A DNA stretch of 34,527 nt. Source: Streptomyces sp. AA1529 (GTDB lineage: Bacteria > Actinomycetota > Actinomycetes > Streptomycetales > Streptomycetaceae). Position numbers and translations under genes: made by a program. Shown here piece after piece: positions 7,325 to 13,684 of this stretch. The first letter of the stretch is position 1. Every line of letters begins with the position of its first letter. The notes beneath the pieces are model-generated. The model made no database searches, was not told the DNA's origin, and saw only the letters and a program-made list of their open reading frames with translations. Where the stretch lies: assembly GCF_000280905.1 (NCBI RefSeq), contig NZ_ALAP01000022.1:1-34527 (forward strand). Reading direction: 5' to 3'.

Positions 7325-7664
7325 TCACCCACCCCTGCGTGCCGTGCGGCAGCCAGCCCGCCGCATCACTGGTCACCTGCACCTGGTTCCACGTCTGGCC
7401 CCCCACGACAGCGGTAGTCAGAATCACCACCTCTTGCCCCCGGTAGAGCATCCCCCGCGCCGGATGGCTCGTTCCCGGACCGGACCGCACCCGCAGCCCA
7501 TCCACCCGGGAAGTCACCGTCCCCGGGTGGTACCAGGAGTCACCCGCACCCCCCGACCCGTCCGGAAGCGGCATGGCCGACGCCGACACCGCCCCCACCG
7601 TGCCCAGACCCAGCACCGCCGCAGCCGAGACCACCACAGCCCGCAGACCCGTACGCATATCCAT
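7296..7664 (-). CDS. Secreted SH3-like domain protein 1
   Basis: 122 residues. Signal peptide RTGLRAVVVSAAAVLGLGTV ending ASA, then an SH3-like domain with DGLRVRSGPGTSHPARGMLY, WNQVQVTSDAAGWLPHGTQG and WVSDAYVVRNY. It shares the GTQGWV segment and the RxGPxS/T hallmark with the downstream gene, so the two are tandem paralogues. ATG 7664 is supported by AGAGGT six bases upstream. The promoter region holds TTGACC and two palindromic operators, so it is probably controlled by the element's GntR protein. The role is unknown; mating-related cell-surface modification or entry exclusion are guesses. Confidence 0.85.
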   Translation of the reverse strand: MDMRTGLRAVVVSAAAVLGLGTVGAVSASAMPLPDGSGGAGDSWYHPGTVTSRVDGLRVRSGPGTSHPARGMLYRGQEVVILTTAVVGGQTWNQVQVTSDAAGWLPHGTQGWVSDAYVVRNY

Positions 7665-7716
7665 CTGACTACCTCTCAGCTAGAACTCGACAAGCGCCAC
7701 CGCCCACGCGATGACC

Positions 7717-7732
7717 ACTCATCCGAATGAGT
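7717..7732. promoter_or_regulatory. Palindromic operator copy 3 (SH3 promoter)
   Basis: ACTCATCCGAATGAGT, the most symmetric copy, 14 of 16 positions matching its reverse complement. It lies at or just after the predicted -10. Confidence 0.75.
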
Positions 7733-7734
7733 AC

Positions 7735-7764
7735 AGCCTCAGCCCACTCGGCGGCACAGGTCAA
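7735..7764 (-). promoter_or_regulatory. Predicted promoter of the SH3 genes
   Basis: On the minus strand TTGACC (7764-7759), an 18-nt spacer and GAGGCT (7740-7735). The -35 and its adjoining operator match those of the transfer operon over GGTCAACCACTTATCC. Confidence 0.45.
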
Positions 7765-7838
7765 CCACTTATCCGAATGAGTAGTCCGACGAGGAGGGCC
7801 AGGACCAGGACGCCGACGAGCGCCAGGACCACGGACAC
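7761..7838 (-). CDS. Possible 25-aa hydrophobic microprotein
   Basis: GTG 7838 opens MSVVLALVGVLVLALLVGLL-IRISG, a single transmembrane segment with a basic end, closed by TGA at 7761-7763 within the -35/operator block. There is no good ribosome-binding site. The strongly hydrophobic composition is the only support. Confidence 0.25.
   Translation of the reverse strand: MSVVLALVGVLVLALLVGLLIRISG
7767..7782. promoter_or_regulatory. Palindromic operator copy 4 (abuts the -35 of the SH3 promoter)
   Basis: ACTTATCCGAATGAGT, identical to copy 1 and preceded by GGTCAACC as copy 2 is. Spacing to copy 3 is 50 bp; copies 1 and 2 are 58 bp apart. Confidence 0.75.
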
Positions 7839-7841
7839 GAA

Positions 7842-7877
7842 ACGGCCCCGCCCACCCTCAGAGGTGGACAGGGCCGT
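7842..7877 (-). terminator. Terminator of the small-protein operon
   Basis: Outer stem ACGGCCC / GGGCCGT and inner stem CCACC / GGTGG with short internal bulges, 22 bp beyond the stop of the leftward gene. Confidence 0.6.
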
Positions 7878-7898
7878 AACCCGCGCCTACCGGGCCCC

Positions 7899-8366
7899 TC
7901 AGCGCGCCCAGTCCCAGCTATGCGGCTCACGGTGCCCGAGAAAGAGATAGCAAATATCGCCCCCGTTCGCTGATTTCTCCTCGCAGTCACGCATCACTAA
8001 CAGGCGCGCCAAATTCCGGCGCCACTGCATCCAGACCGCATGCCCTTCCCCCAGCTCCCGCACCATCGTGTAATGCGAACCGCGGTGACCGTGGAGGAGA
8101 TTACAGAAACCCTCGCCCTCCACCTCCCGCTCAGCATCCGGTCCGCCTTCCACCTCCAACGCCACCGCAACCATGGCCGTACCGAGGCGCGCAGGCTCCA
8201 TGCACGAATTCCGCACCCGCCCGGTAGCTATCTGATACTCAAGCACCGCCACGCTGAAAAGCGGGTCCTCCAGCACGCGCCGCAGCGCAGACCCAGGATC
8301 TACCGCAGCCCGGTACAGATCCTCATCCGAATACGGGTTCCCCCACCCGTCGAGACTGCCGCTCAC
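7899..8366 (-). CDS. Protein with two CX5HX3H motifs, function unknown
   Basis: 155 residues starting at GTG 8366. This start is chosen because it overlaps the stop of the upstream 36-aa gene as GTGA and gives a sensible soluble protein; the open frame runs farther upstream but through that other gene. Two motifs with identical spacing are visible: C88-x5-H94-x3-H98 (CNLLHGHRGSH) and C139-x5-H145-x3-H149 (CYLFLGHREPH). They could be two half-sites of one metal centre or two zinc knuckles. Motifs of the C-x5-GH-x3-H type recur in small Streptomyces proteins of unknown role. It is the last gene of a leftward operon starting at 8964. Confidence 0.7.
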   Translation of the reverse strand: MSGSLDGWGNPYSDEDLYRAAVDPGSALRRVLEDPLFSVAVLEYQIATGRVRNSCMEPARLGTAMVAVALEVEGGPDAEREVEGEGFCNLLHGHRGSHYTMVRELGEGHAVWMQWRRNLARLLVMRDCEEKSANGGDICYLFLGHREPHSWDWAR

Positions 8367-8473
8367 CCCACGCGCCCCGGAGCCAGCCCCAGGACGAAGC
8401 CGCAGGCCACACTCACCGTCACCAGCATGATCGGCCCCGCATACGCCGACACCGAATGTAAAAGCCGCCTCAT
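8363..8473 (-). CDS. 36-aa single-pass membrane protein
   Basis: MRRLLHSVSAYAGPIMLVTV followed by SVACGFVLGLAPGRVG. A basic N-terminus precedes one hydrophobic segment (about 12-31). GAGAGGTGAATTGCA lies directly before ATG 8473, a good ribosome-binding site. The stop TGA overlaps the GTG start of the next gene (GTGA), indicating translational coupling. No family recognised. The coupling to a Cys/His-rich soluble protein suggests the two may act together at the membrane. Confidence 0.65.
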   Translation of the reverse strand: MRRLLHSVSAYAGPIMLVTVSVACGFVLGLAPGRVG

Positions 8474-8503
8474 TGCAATTCACCTCTCTCTTACTCGTCT
8501 TGG

Positions 8504-8701
8504 CTATTCGTCCACGTCGGGGTGCGCTCTTTCGGAATGCGACTGCCACTGACGCGCCGCCCAGAAAAGCAGCTCATCCCGCCGCCTCCCTGGCAGCATC
8601 CGCGAATACCCCGCATACGTAGTCGCCGCGTGCTCACAACCCACGCACCCGACTACGACCGGAGGCCGAACAAAGCCCCCATCGAAATCCGACTCACGCA
8701 T
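8504..8701 (-). CDS. Small Cys-rich protein of the element operon
   Basis: 65 residues from ATG 8701 (an ATG at 8740 in the same frame lies inside the upstream gene). Contains VVVGCVGCEHAATT, a CxxC-x-H cluster, and an Arg-rich C-terminal helix RMLPGRRRDELLFWAARQWQ. The start lies two bases after the upstream stop (TAGTGATG), so reinitiation is likely. The C-terminal helix resembles those of small element proteins that bind nucleic acid, but this is only an impression. Function unknown. Confidence 0.6.
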   Translation of the reverse strand: MRESDFDGGFVRPPVVVGCVGCEHAATTYAGYSRMLPGRRRDELLFWAARQWQSHSERAHPDVDE

Positions 8702-8703
8702 CA

Positions 8704-8964
8704 CTATCCCGCAATCGAGGCGTAGATCAGGCTCCCGCACCCGACGCAGAAAGCACCATCCGGCCGCCGGTCCAACCCAGGGTGATCACACACCAGCTCC
8801 ACCTCGGACAGCGGATAGCAACGCTCAATTCCACCCCCCAAAGGACGAACAAACGCCGCCCGCTGCGGGCCGGTCGAAGCTGTCACGTCCTGTGTTGCCA
8901 TGAGCGTCAACAACATGTCCTCTCCCACGACCCGGACAGTGACCCCGAGCTGATACGCCGTCAT
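8704..8964 (-). CDS. Hypothetical protein with C-terminal zinc ribbon, first gene of the small-protein operon
   Basis: 86 residues from ATG 8964, preceded by GGAGGT at seven bases. The N-terminal two thirds look like beta strands (TAYQLGVTVRVV, MLLTLMATQDV). The C-terminal part has C-D-H-P then F-C-V-G-C-G-S-L-I-Y, so C59, H61 or so and the CVGC pair can form a zinc ribbon. It is divergent from the XRE regulator at 9097, with a palindrome between them. No named family recognised. Confidence 0.68.
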   Translation of the reverse strand: MTAYQLGVTVRVVGEDMLLTLMATQDVTASTGPQRAAFVRPLGGGIERCYPLSEVELVCDHPGLDRRPDGAFCVGCGSLIYASIAG

Positions 8965-9026
8965 GTATGCGACCTCCGTTGCGCTGTGTCGCCAGACCAA
9001 CACGAGTCCGCCTACGATTGGACGGG

Positions 9027-9044
9027 GTGAACGCCATCGTTCAC
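9027..9044. promoter_or_regulatory. Palindrome in the divergent promoter region
   Basis: GTGAACG-CCAT-CGTTCAC, perfect 7-bp arms, midway between the start at 8964 (leftward) and 9097 (rightward). It is a likely binding site for the adjacent XRE regulator. Confidence 0.55.
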
Positions 9045-9096
9045 ATGTAGGGGGTCACGAGGGCCCCTCTCCGAGGGATGTTTAGGCAGGTCAGGC

Positions 9097-10032
9097 ATGC
9101 CAAAGGATCAGCAGGGCAATCCCAGTGTGAATGCTCCTCTAGGTGGCACGCTCGGTGAAGACGTGCGACAGGTCAGGCAGGCGCGCAGGATCTCTCAGGA
9201 CGGACTGGCCAGCGCGACCGGATACAGCAGGACCTACGTGAGCAAGGTCGAATCCGGGGGAGTGATTCCGTCTCAGCGCTTCGTCGAGGGGTGCGACAAG
9301 GCGTTCGGGACAGGTGGCTTGTTCGCTCGCCGGTTGCGGCATGCGACGGAAGGCGAGGCCCCCGCCTGGTTCGCGCCGTACATCGACGCTGAACGAGAAG
9401 CGTCCGAGATTGAGGACTACTCCATTGCCTTCATCATGGGTTTGTTGCAGACGCCGGCCTACGCGCGGGCGGTGCTCGAACGCGGATTGATGCCGCTGCC
9501 TCGTGAGGAAATAGAAGCCCAGGTAACCAGCCGCACCCGTCGGCGGCAGATCTTCACCAGGCCGGAGCCGCCCCGCGTGTGGGTAGTCCTGCACGAGGCA
9601 TCGCTTCGCGTGCAGGTCGGCTCATCTCAGGTCATGGCGGAGCAGCTCGCCCACATCCTCGCTGAGTTGGGCCGGGTGCCGTCACTCACCGTTCAGGTAC
9701 TTCCATACGAGGCCGCAAGCGGAGCAACGAACACACCGTTCACGGCCCTGAAGATGCCGGAAGGTGCACCGGTGGTGTACGTAGAGGGCCCCCAGGGCGG
9801 ACGCCCGTACGATACGAGAGAGGCAGTCGCCAACGCCCGCCGCTATATGGATCACTTGCGGGCATGTGCGCTGGACCCTCATGATTCAGAGGCTTACATC
9901 AGCAGTGTTAAGGAAGATCATGAGCGAAGAGCCCGAGTGGATCAGATCCAGCTACAGCGACGGCACCGGGGGTCAGTGCGTCGAGTGGGCCCCGGCTCGC
10001 CTGTCCGCCGAGGGCAACGTTCCAGTTCGTGA
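9097..10032 (+). CDS. XRE-family regulator with DUF5753 domain
   Basis: 311 residues. N-terminal helix-turn-helix (about 16-75): LGEDVRQVRQARRISQDGLA, then SATGYSRTYVSKVESG. The remainder is DUF5753, with the typical EREASEIEDYSIAFIMGLLQ, TPAYARAVL, RRRQIFTRPEPPRVWVVLHE, and a C-terminal DTREAVANARRYMDHLRACA. In actinomycetes these proteins pair with a small DUF397 protein encoded immediately downstream (BldB/AbaA-like pairs affecting development or acting as toxin-antitoxin-like modules). Here the frame does not stop at the DUF397 start but continues through 113 bp of it, adding an Arg-rich tail of about 36 residues. AGGCAGGTCAGGC precedes the ATG. Confidence 0.92.
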   Translation: MPKDQQGNPSVNAPLGGTLGEDVRQVRQARRISQDGLASATGYSRTYVSKVESGGVIPSQRFVEGCDKAFGTGGLFARRLRHATEGEAPAWFAPYIDAEREASEIEDYSIAFIMGLLQTPAYARAVLERGLMPLPREEIEAQVTSRTRRRQIFTRPEPPRVWVVLHEASLRVQVGSSQVMAEQLAHILAELGRVPSLTVQVLPYEAASGATNTPFTALKMPEGAPVVYVEGPQGGRPYDTREAVANARRYMDHLRACALDPHDSEAYISSVKEDHERRARVDQIQLQRRHRGSVRRVGPGSPVRRGQRSSS

Positions 10033-10120
10033 CAGCAAGGACACCAGCCGAGCACCGTTGCGTTTCTCGGCCGCCGCTTGGTCTGTATTCGTTCGCGACC
10101 TCAAGCGCGTGACGCGCTGA
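9920..10120 (+). CDS. DUF397 domain protein
   Basis: 66 residues, beginning MSEEPEWIRSSYSDGTGGQC. The family signature is complete: W-I-R-S-S-Y-S, G-G-Q-C-V-E-W, V-P-V-R-D-S-K-D, and L-R-F-S-A-A-A-W-S-V-F-V. AGGAAG lies seven bases before ATG 9920. The gene overlaps the 3' part of the XRE gene in another frame. DUF397 proteins act with their XRE partner, probably by direct binding; a hairpin terminator follows the stop. Confidence 0.9.
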   Translation: MSEEPEWIRSSYSDGTGGQCVEWAPARLSAEGNVPVRDSKDTSRAPLRFSAAAWSVFVRDLKRVTR

Positions 10121-10138
10121 CGCAACTATGCACACGCG

Positions 10139-10164
10139 AGCCCCTTACCTTCCGGTAAGGGGCT
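10139..10164 (+). terminator. Intrinsic terminator after the XRE/DUF397 pair
   Basis: Perfect 11-bp stem AGCCCCTTACC / GGTAAGGGGCT with a TTCC loop, ending in TTT. It isolates the element from ahpC transcription. Confidence 0.9.
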
Positions 10165-10344
10165 TTCGCACGTTTCAGGCGATGAGCAGCGGTGGAGGCA
10201 TGACTGTCGATAGGTTCAGCCGATCAGAGTGGCGGCACCTGGCTATTTCTGCGATCAATGGCAGGTGTGGTTAGGTGGTTCCGACCAACCTCCAGGAATG
10301 CGCGCAATCCGGGCATCCTGGTCGCAAGTACAAGGAGTGTGTAC

Positions 10345-10896
10345 GTGCTCACCGTCGGTGACAAGTTTCCTCAGTTCGAGCTGACTGCCTGCGTCTCCCT
10401 GGAGAAGGGCAAGGAGTTCGAGACCATCACGCACAAGACGTATGAGGGTTGGAAAGTAGTTTTTGCTTGGCCGAAGGACTTCACCTTCGTCTGCCCGACG
10501 GAGATCGCCGCCTTCGGCAAGCTGAACGAGGAGTTCGCCGACCGGGACGCGCAGATCCTCGGCTTCTCCGGTGACTCGGAGTTCGTCCACCACGCCTGGC
10601 GCAAGGACCACCCGGACCTGACCGACCTGCCGTTCCCGATGATGGCCGACTCCAAGCACGAGCTGATGCGCGCGCTCGGCATCGAGGGCGAGGACGGCTT
10701 CGCGCAGCGCGCCGTCTTCATCGTGGACCAGAACAACGAGATCCAGTTCACGATGGTGACCGCGGGCTCCGTCGGCCGTAACCCCAAGGAGGTCCTGCGG
10801 GTCCTCGACGCGCTGCAGACCGACGAGCTGTGCCCCTGCAACTGGACCCAGGGCGAGGACACCCTCGACCCGGTCGCGCTGCTGGCCGGTGAGTGA
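10345..10896 (+). CDS. ahpC: Alkyl hydroperoxide reductase C (peroxiredoxin)
   Basis: 183 residues. Reduces H2O2, organic peroxides and probably peroxynitrite; recycled by AhpD. Peroxidatic C50 is in FTFVCPTE, and C163 and C165 (ELCPCNW) serve resolution. GTG 10345 is chosen because the protein then begins with the family's LTVGDKFP and AAGGAG lies seven bases upstream; the longer open frame to 10258 is not conserved. Oddities: codons 33-42 (TAT GAG GGT TGG AAA GTA GTT TTT GCT TGG) are unusually A+T-rich, the GKW expected here (as in mycobacterial AhpC, GKWRVVF) is shortened to GW, and oxyR is not the divergent neighbour. From CCGAAGGAC onward codon use is normal. The 5' end may be supplied by the integrated element. 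Confidence 0.96.
   Translation: MLTVGDKFPQFELTACVSLEKGKEFETITHKTYEGWKVVFAWPKDFTFVCPTEIAAFGKLNEEFADRDAQILGFSGDSEFVHHAWRKDHPDLTDLPFPMMADSKHELMRALGIEGEDGFAQRAVFIVDQNNEIQFTMVTAGSVGRNPKEVLRVLDALQTDELCPCNWTQGEDTLDPVALLAGE
10441..10470. other. Candidate attR junction within ahpC
   Basis: A 30-bp tract with 12 G+C (40%) inside a high-G+C gene, followed at once by normal codon use. It coincides with a one-residue shortening of AhpC. It lies at the boundary between element genes and core chromosome, where the serine integrase must have recombined. Confidence 0.4.
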
Positions 10897-10902
10897 GAAG
10901 CC

Positions 10903-11436
10903 ATGGCTCTCGACGACCTGAAGTCGGCCCTTCCCGGTTACGCGAAGGACCTCAAGCTCAACCTCAGCTCCGTCATAGGCAACTCGGAGCTGCCCAAGCA
11001 GCAGCTCTGGGGCACCGTGCTCTCCTGCGCCATCGCGTCCCGCTCCGGGATCGTGCTGCGCGCGCTGGAGCCGGAGGCCAGGGAGAACCTGAGCGAGGAG
11101 GCGTACACCGCCGCCAAGTCGGCCGCCGCCGTCATGGCGATGAACAACGTCTTCTACCGCACCCGGCACCTGCTGTCGGACCCGGAGTACGGCACGCTCC
11201 GTGCCGGGCTGCGGATGAACGTCATCGGCAACCCCGGTGTCGAGAAGGCGGACTTCGAGCTGTGGTCGCTCGCCGTCTCCGCGATCAACGGCTGCGGCCA
11301 GTGCCTCGACTCGCACGAGCAGGTGCTGCGCAAGGCCGGCGTGGACCGCGAGACGATCCAGGAAGCCTTCAAGATCGCGGCCGTCCTCCAGGCGGTCGGC
11401 GCCACCCTGGACGCCGAGGAGCAGCTCGCGGGCTGA
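10903..11436 (+). CDS. ahpD: Alkylhydroperoxidase AhpD
   Basis: 177 residues, full length. AhpD is the thiol partner that recycles AhpC in actinobacteria and has weak peroxidase activity itself. The CxxC-x3-H active site is C131-G-Q-C134-x3-H138 ([11 protein letters not shown]), with E119 just upstream in the helical bundle. ATG 10903 lies six bases after the ahpC stop with GTGAGAAGCC before it, so the two genes are one operon. Sequence and codon use are normal throughout, unlike the 5' end of ahpC. A strong hairpin follows. Confidence 0.97.
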   Translation: MALDDLKSALPGYAKDLKLNLSSVIGNSELPKQQLWGTVLSCAIASRSGIVLRALEPEARENLSEEAYTAAKSAAAVMAMNNVFYRTRHLLSDPEYGTLRAGLRMNVIGNPGVEKADFELWSLAVSAINGCGQCLDSHEQVLRKAGVDRETIQEAFKIAAVLQAVGATLDAEEQLAG

Positions 11437-11467
11437 GCCCCGCCCTCTCGCGGTGACACCCGCGCCC

Positions 11468-11509
11468 GGCCCCGGATGCGCCCGCCCCCGCGGCGGCGCA
11501 CCCGGGGCC
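11468..11509. terminator. Bidirectional terminator between ahpD and the SpoIIE-type gene
   Basis: Stacked stems GGCCCCGG / CCGGGGCC and TGCGCC / GGCGCA separated by an A-C mismatch, in the space between convergent genes. Confidence 0.75.
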
Positions 11510-11556
11510 GCGCCGTGCCAGGACCACCGGCACGCCGAGGGCGCGGCCGCCGTGCC

Positions 11557-13635
11557 TCACAGCTCCGGGTCGGGCTCCGGTGCGGCGTCCGGGACCGGGA
11601 GTTCGAACCAGACCACCTTGCCGGTGGACAGCCGGGTGGCGCCCCACCGCCGGGCCAGCCGGTTGACCAGATACAGCCCCCGTCCGCCCTCGTCGGTGGC
11701 GCGGGCCTGCCGCAGCCGGGGCAACTGCGGTACGTCGTCCCCCACCTCGCAGCGCAGCACGTCGGTGCGCAGCAGCCGCAGCGTGATGGGACGTTCGGCG
11801 TACCGCACCGCGTTCGTGACGATCTCGCTCACCAGCAGCTCGACCGAGTCCGACAGCTCCTCCAGACCCCAGCGGGTCAGCGCCCTGCGGGCGAGCCGCC
11901 GGGCCTGCCGCGCGGTCTGGGCGCGCGGGTCGAGGAACCAGTACGCCACGTCGCTCGGCGCGATGCCGTCGAACCGGGCGGCCAGCAGCGCGATGTCGTC
12001 GTCCCGGTCGCCCGGGCCGACGATGTCCAGCACCTCGTCGCACAGCGGCTCCAGCGGCGCCGAAGCGCCCGGCCGGGTCAGCCGGGCGGTCGCGGCCAGC
12101 TTCTCGCGCAGGTGCTCGATGCCGGTCCACACGTCGCGCTGCCGCGACTCGACGAGCCCGTCGGTGTAGAACAGCAGCGTGGCGCCCGCCGGCGCGTCCA
12201 GCTCCACGGCCTCGAAGTCGACGCCGCCCACGCCGATCGGCGCGCCCGCCGGTATCCGCAGCACCTCGGCCCGTCCGCTGCGGTGCAGCAGCACCGGCGG
12301 CGGATGGCCCGCGTTGGCGACCACGATGCGGTGCGCGACCGGGTCGTAGACGGCGTACAGGCAGGTCGCCATGCGGTCGCTGCCGAGCCGCTGGGCCTGC
12401 TCGTCCAGATGGTGCAGCACCTCCTGGGGCGGCAGGTCGAGCCCGGCCAGGGTCTGCGCCGTCGTCCGCAACTGGCCCATGATCGCCGCAGAGGTCATCG
12501 AGTGGCCCATCACGTCGCCGACCACCAGCGCCACCCGCGAGCCGGGCAGCGGAATGGCGTCGTACCAGTCGCCGCCCACCCGCGCCGTCTCCGCGGCGGG
12601 CAGATAGCGGCTGGCCAGGGTCACCCCGGTCGGCTGCGGGAGCTCGTCCGGCAGCATGGTGCGCTGGAGCTCGTCGGCGATGTACGCCTCCCGCCCGTAG
12701 AGCACCGCCTTGTCCACGCCGAGCGCCGTATGGGTGGCCAGCTGCGCGGCGATCAGCAGATCGTCCGGCTCGAAGGCGGGCCGGTCCGGGCGGCGCAGGA
12801 AGACCGCGGCGCCGATCACCCGGCGGCGGCCCCGCAGCGGCGCCAGGATCGCCCGGTGCCCGCCGGGCACCTCGCGCTCCGGGCCGAGCAGTTCGGGCAG
12901 CGCGGCGCTCGCCGCGGGGGAGTCGGCGAAGACCGGCCGCACCCCGCGCAGCACCTCGGCCAGCGGGCCGCCCGCCCGCACCTCGGCGAGCTGCGCCGCC
13001 GCGGTGCCCGCCGCGCCCGCCGCCATGCCCGCCGCCATGCCCAGGGACAGGCCGGACGCCTCCGCCGCGGACCGGCCCTGGTATCCGACGTCGGCCGGAT
13101 GCCCGGCGGCCTCGGGCGCCGCCAGGCCCGCCGACATCTGTGCGGCCTGCAGCGCCTGCGCCGACAGCGGGTCCTCGGGGATCCGGTCGCTGCGCCGCAG
13201 CCGCAGCACGAACGGGCCGGTGGGCCGCTCGTCGCCGACCGGCAGCGGATCGCGCAGATAGACGAGGATCGCGTCCGAGTACGCCGGCACGCTGGCCCGG
13301 CACAGGCCCAGCACCGTCTCGTCCAGGTCCACCCCGCGTGCGATGCGCCGCGTCGCCGCGCCGACGAACCGCAGCCGGTCGCCGCCGCGGCGCTCCCGCT
13401 CGGACCGTTCGCTGAGCGCGTCGTCCTCCGCCGCGGGCTCGGTGACGGCCCGTTCGGCGGCGTCGCCGGGCTGCGGCGGGTGCGGTCGCGGTCTCGGCGG
13501 GGCGCCCTCGCGCGCCCGCCGCGCCGGCTGTTCCCCGGCGCCGGCGGGGTCGTCCCCCGACGGTGCGGGGTGCGTCGGATCGGTGGTGCTGTTCACCGCA
13601 GGTTTCTCGTGCTCCGTCACGCGTTCGGTTTCCAT
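11557..13635 (-). CDS. SpoIIE-type PP2C phosphatase with GAF and anti-sigma-type ATPase domains
   Basis: 692 residues from ATG 13635; GTG 13620 with GGAA upstream is an alternative. A disordered Pro/Ala-rich N-terminus (about 1-75) is followed by a GAF-like sensor region interrupted by an Ala/Gly insert, then the SpoIIE phosphatase core with ARVGGDWYDAIPL, VGDVMGHS, LYAVYDP, ANAGHPPPVL and LLFYTDGLVE. The C-terminal HATPase_c_2 domain (last ~130 residues) has LLVSEIVTNAVRYAE (N-box) and DEGGRGLYLVNRLA. Such fusions of a Rsb-like kinase with a phosphatase control anti-anti-sigma factors in Streptomyces. No partner sigma or antagonist is next to it. The metal-binding Asp residues of GD and DG motifs are present. 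Confidence 0.93.
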   Translation of the reverse strand: METERVTEHEKPAVNSTTDPTHPAPSGDDPAGAGEQPARRAREGAPPRPRPHPPQPGDAAERAVTEPAAEDDALSERSERERRGGDRLRFVGAATRRIARGVDLDETVLGLCRASVPAYSDAILVYLRDPLPVGDERPTGPFVLRLRRSDRIPEDPLSAQALQAAQMSAGLAAPEAAGHPADVGYQGRSAAEASGLSLGMAAGMAAGAAGTAAAQLAEVRAGGPLAEVLRGVRPVFADSPAASAALPELLGPEREVPGGHRAILAPLRGRRRVIGAAVFLRRPDRPAFEPDDLLIAAQLATHTALGVDKAVLYGREAYIADELQRTMLPDELPQPTGVTLASRYLPAAETARVGGDWYDAIPLPGSRVALVVGDVMGHSMTSAAIMGQLRTTAQTLAGLDLPPQEVLHHLDEQAQRLGSDRMATCLYAVYDPVAHRIVVANAGHPPPVLLHRSGRAEVLRIPAGAPIGVGGVDFEAVELDAPAGATLLFYTDGLVESRQRDVWTGIEHLREKLAATARLTRPGASAPLEPLCDEVLDIVGPGDRDDDIALLAARFDGIAPSDVAYWFLDPRAQTARQARRLARRALTRWGLEELSDSVELLVSEIVTNAVRYAERPITLRLLRTDVLRCEVGDDVPQLPRLRQARATDEGGRGLYLVNRLARRWGATRLSTGKVVWFELPVPDAAPEPDPEL

Positions 13636-13684
13636 CCATCCGGGGCTGCGCGTCGGCGCACGCCCTGCGCTGGGTGCTCGCGGT

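Noticed and set aside
10274..10292. Imperfect palindrome GGTGGTTCCGACCAACC-like, possible OxyR site
   Set aside because: Only about 13 of 17 positions are symmetric, and OxyR sites have a different layout; too weak to list.
10258..10344. N-terminal extension of ahpC by 29 codons
   Set aside because: Not part of the peroxiredoxin family; the GTG at 10345 has a ribosome-binding site and matches the conserved start.
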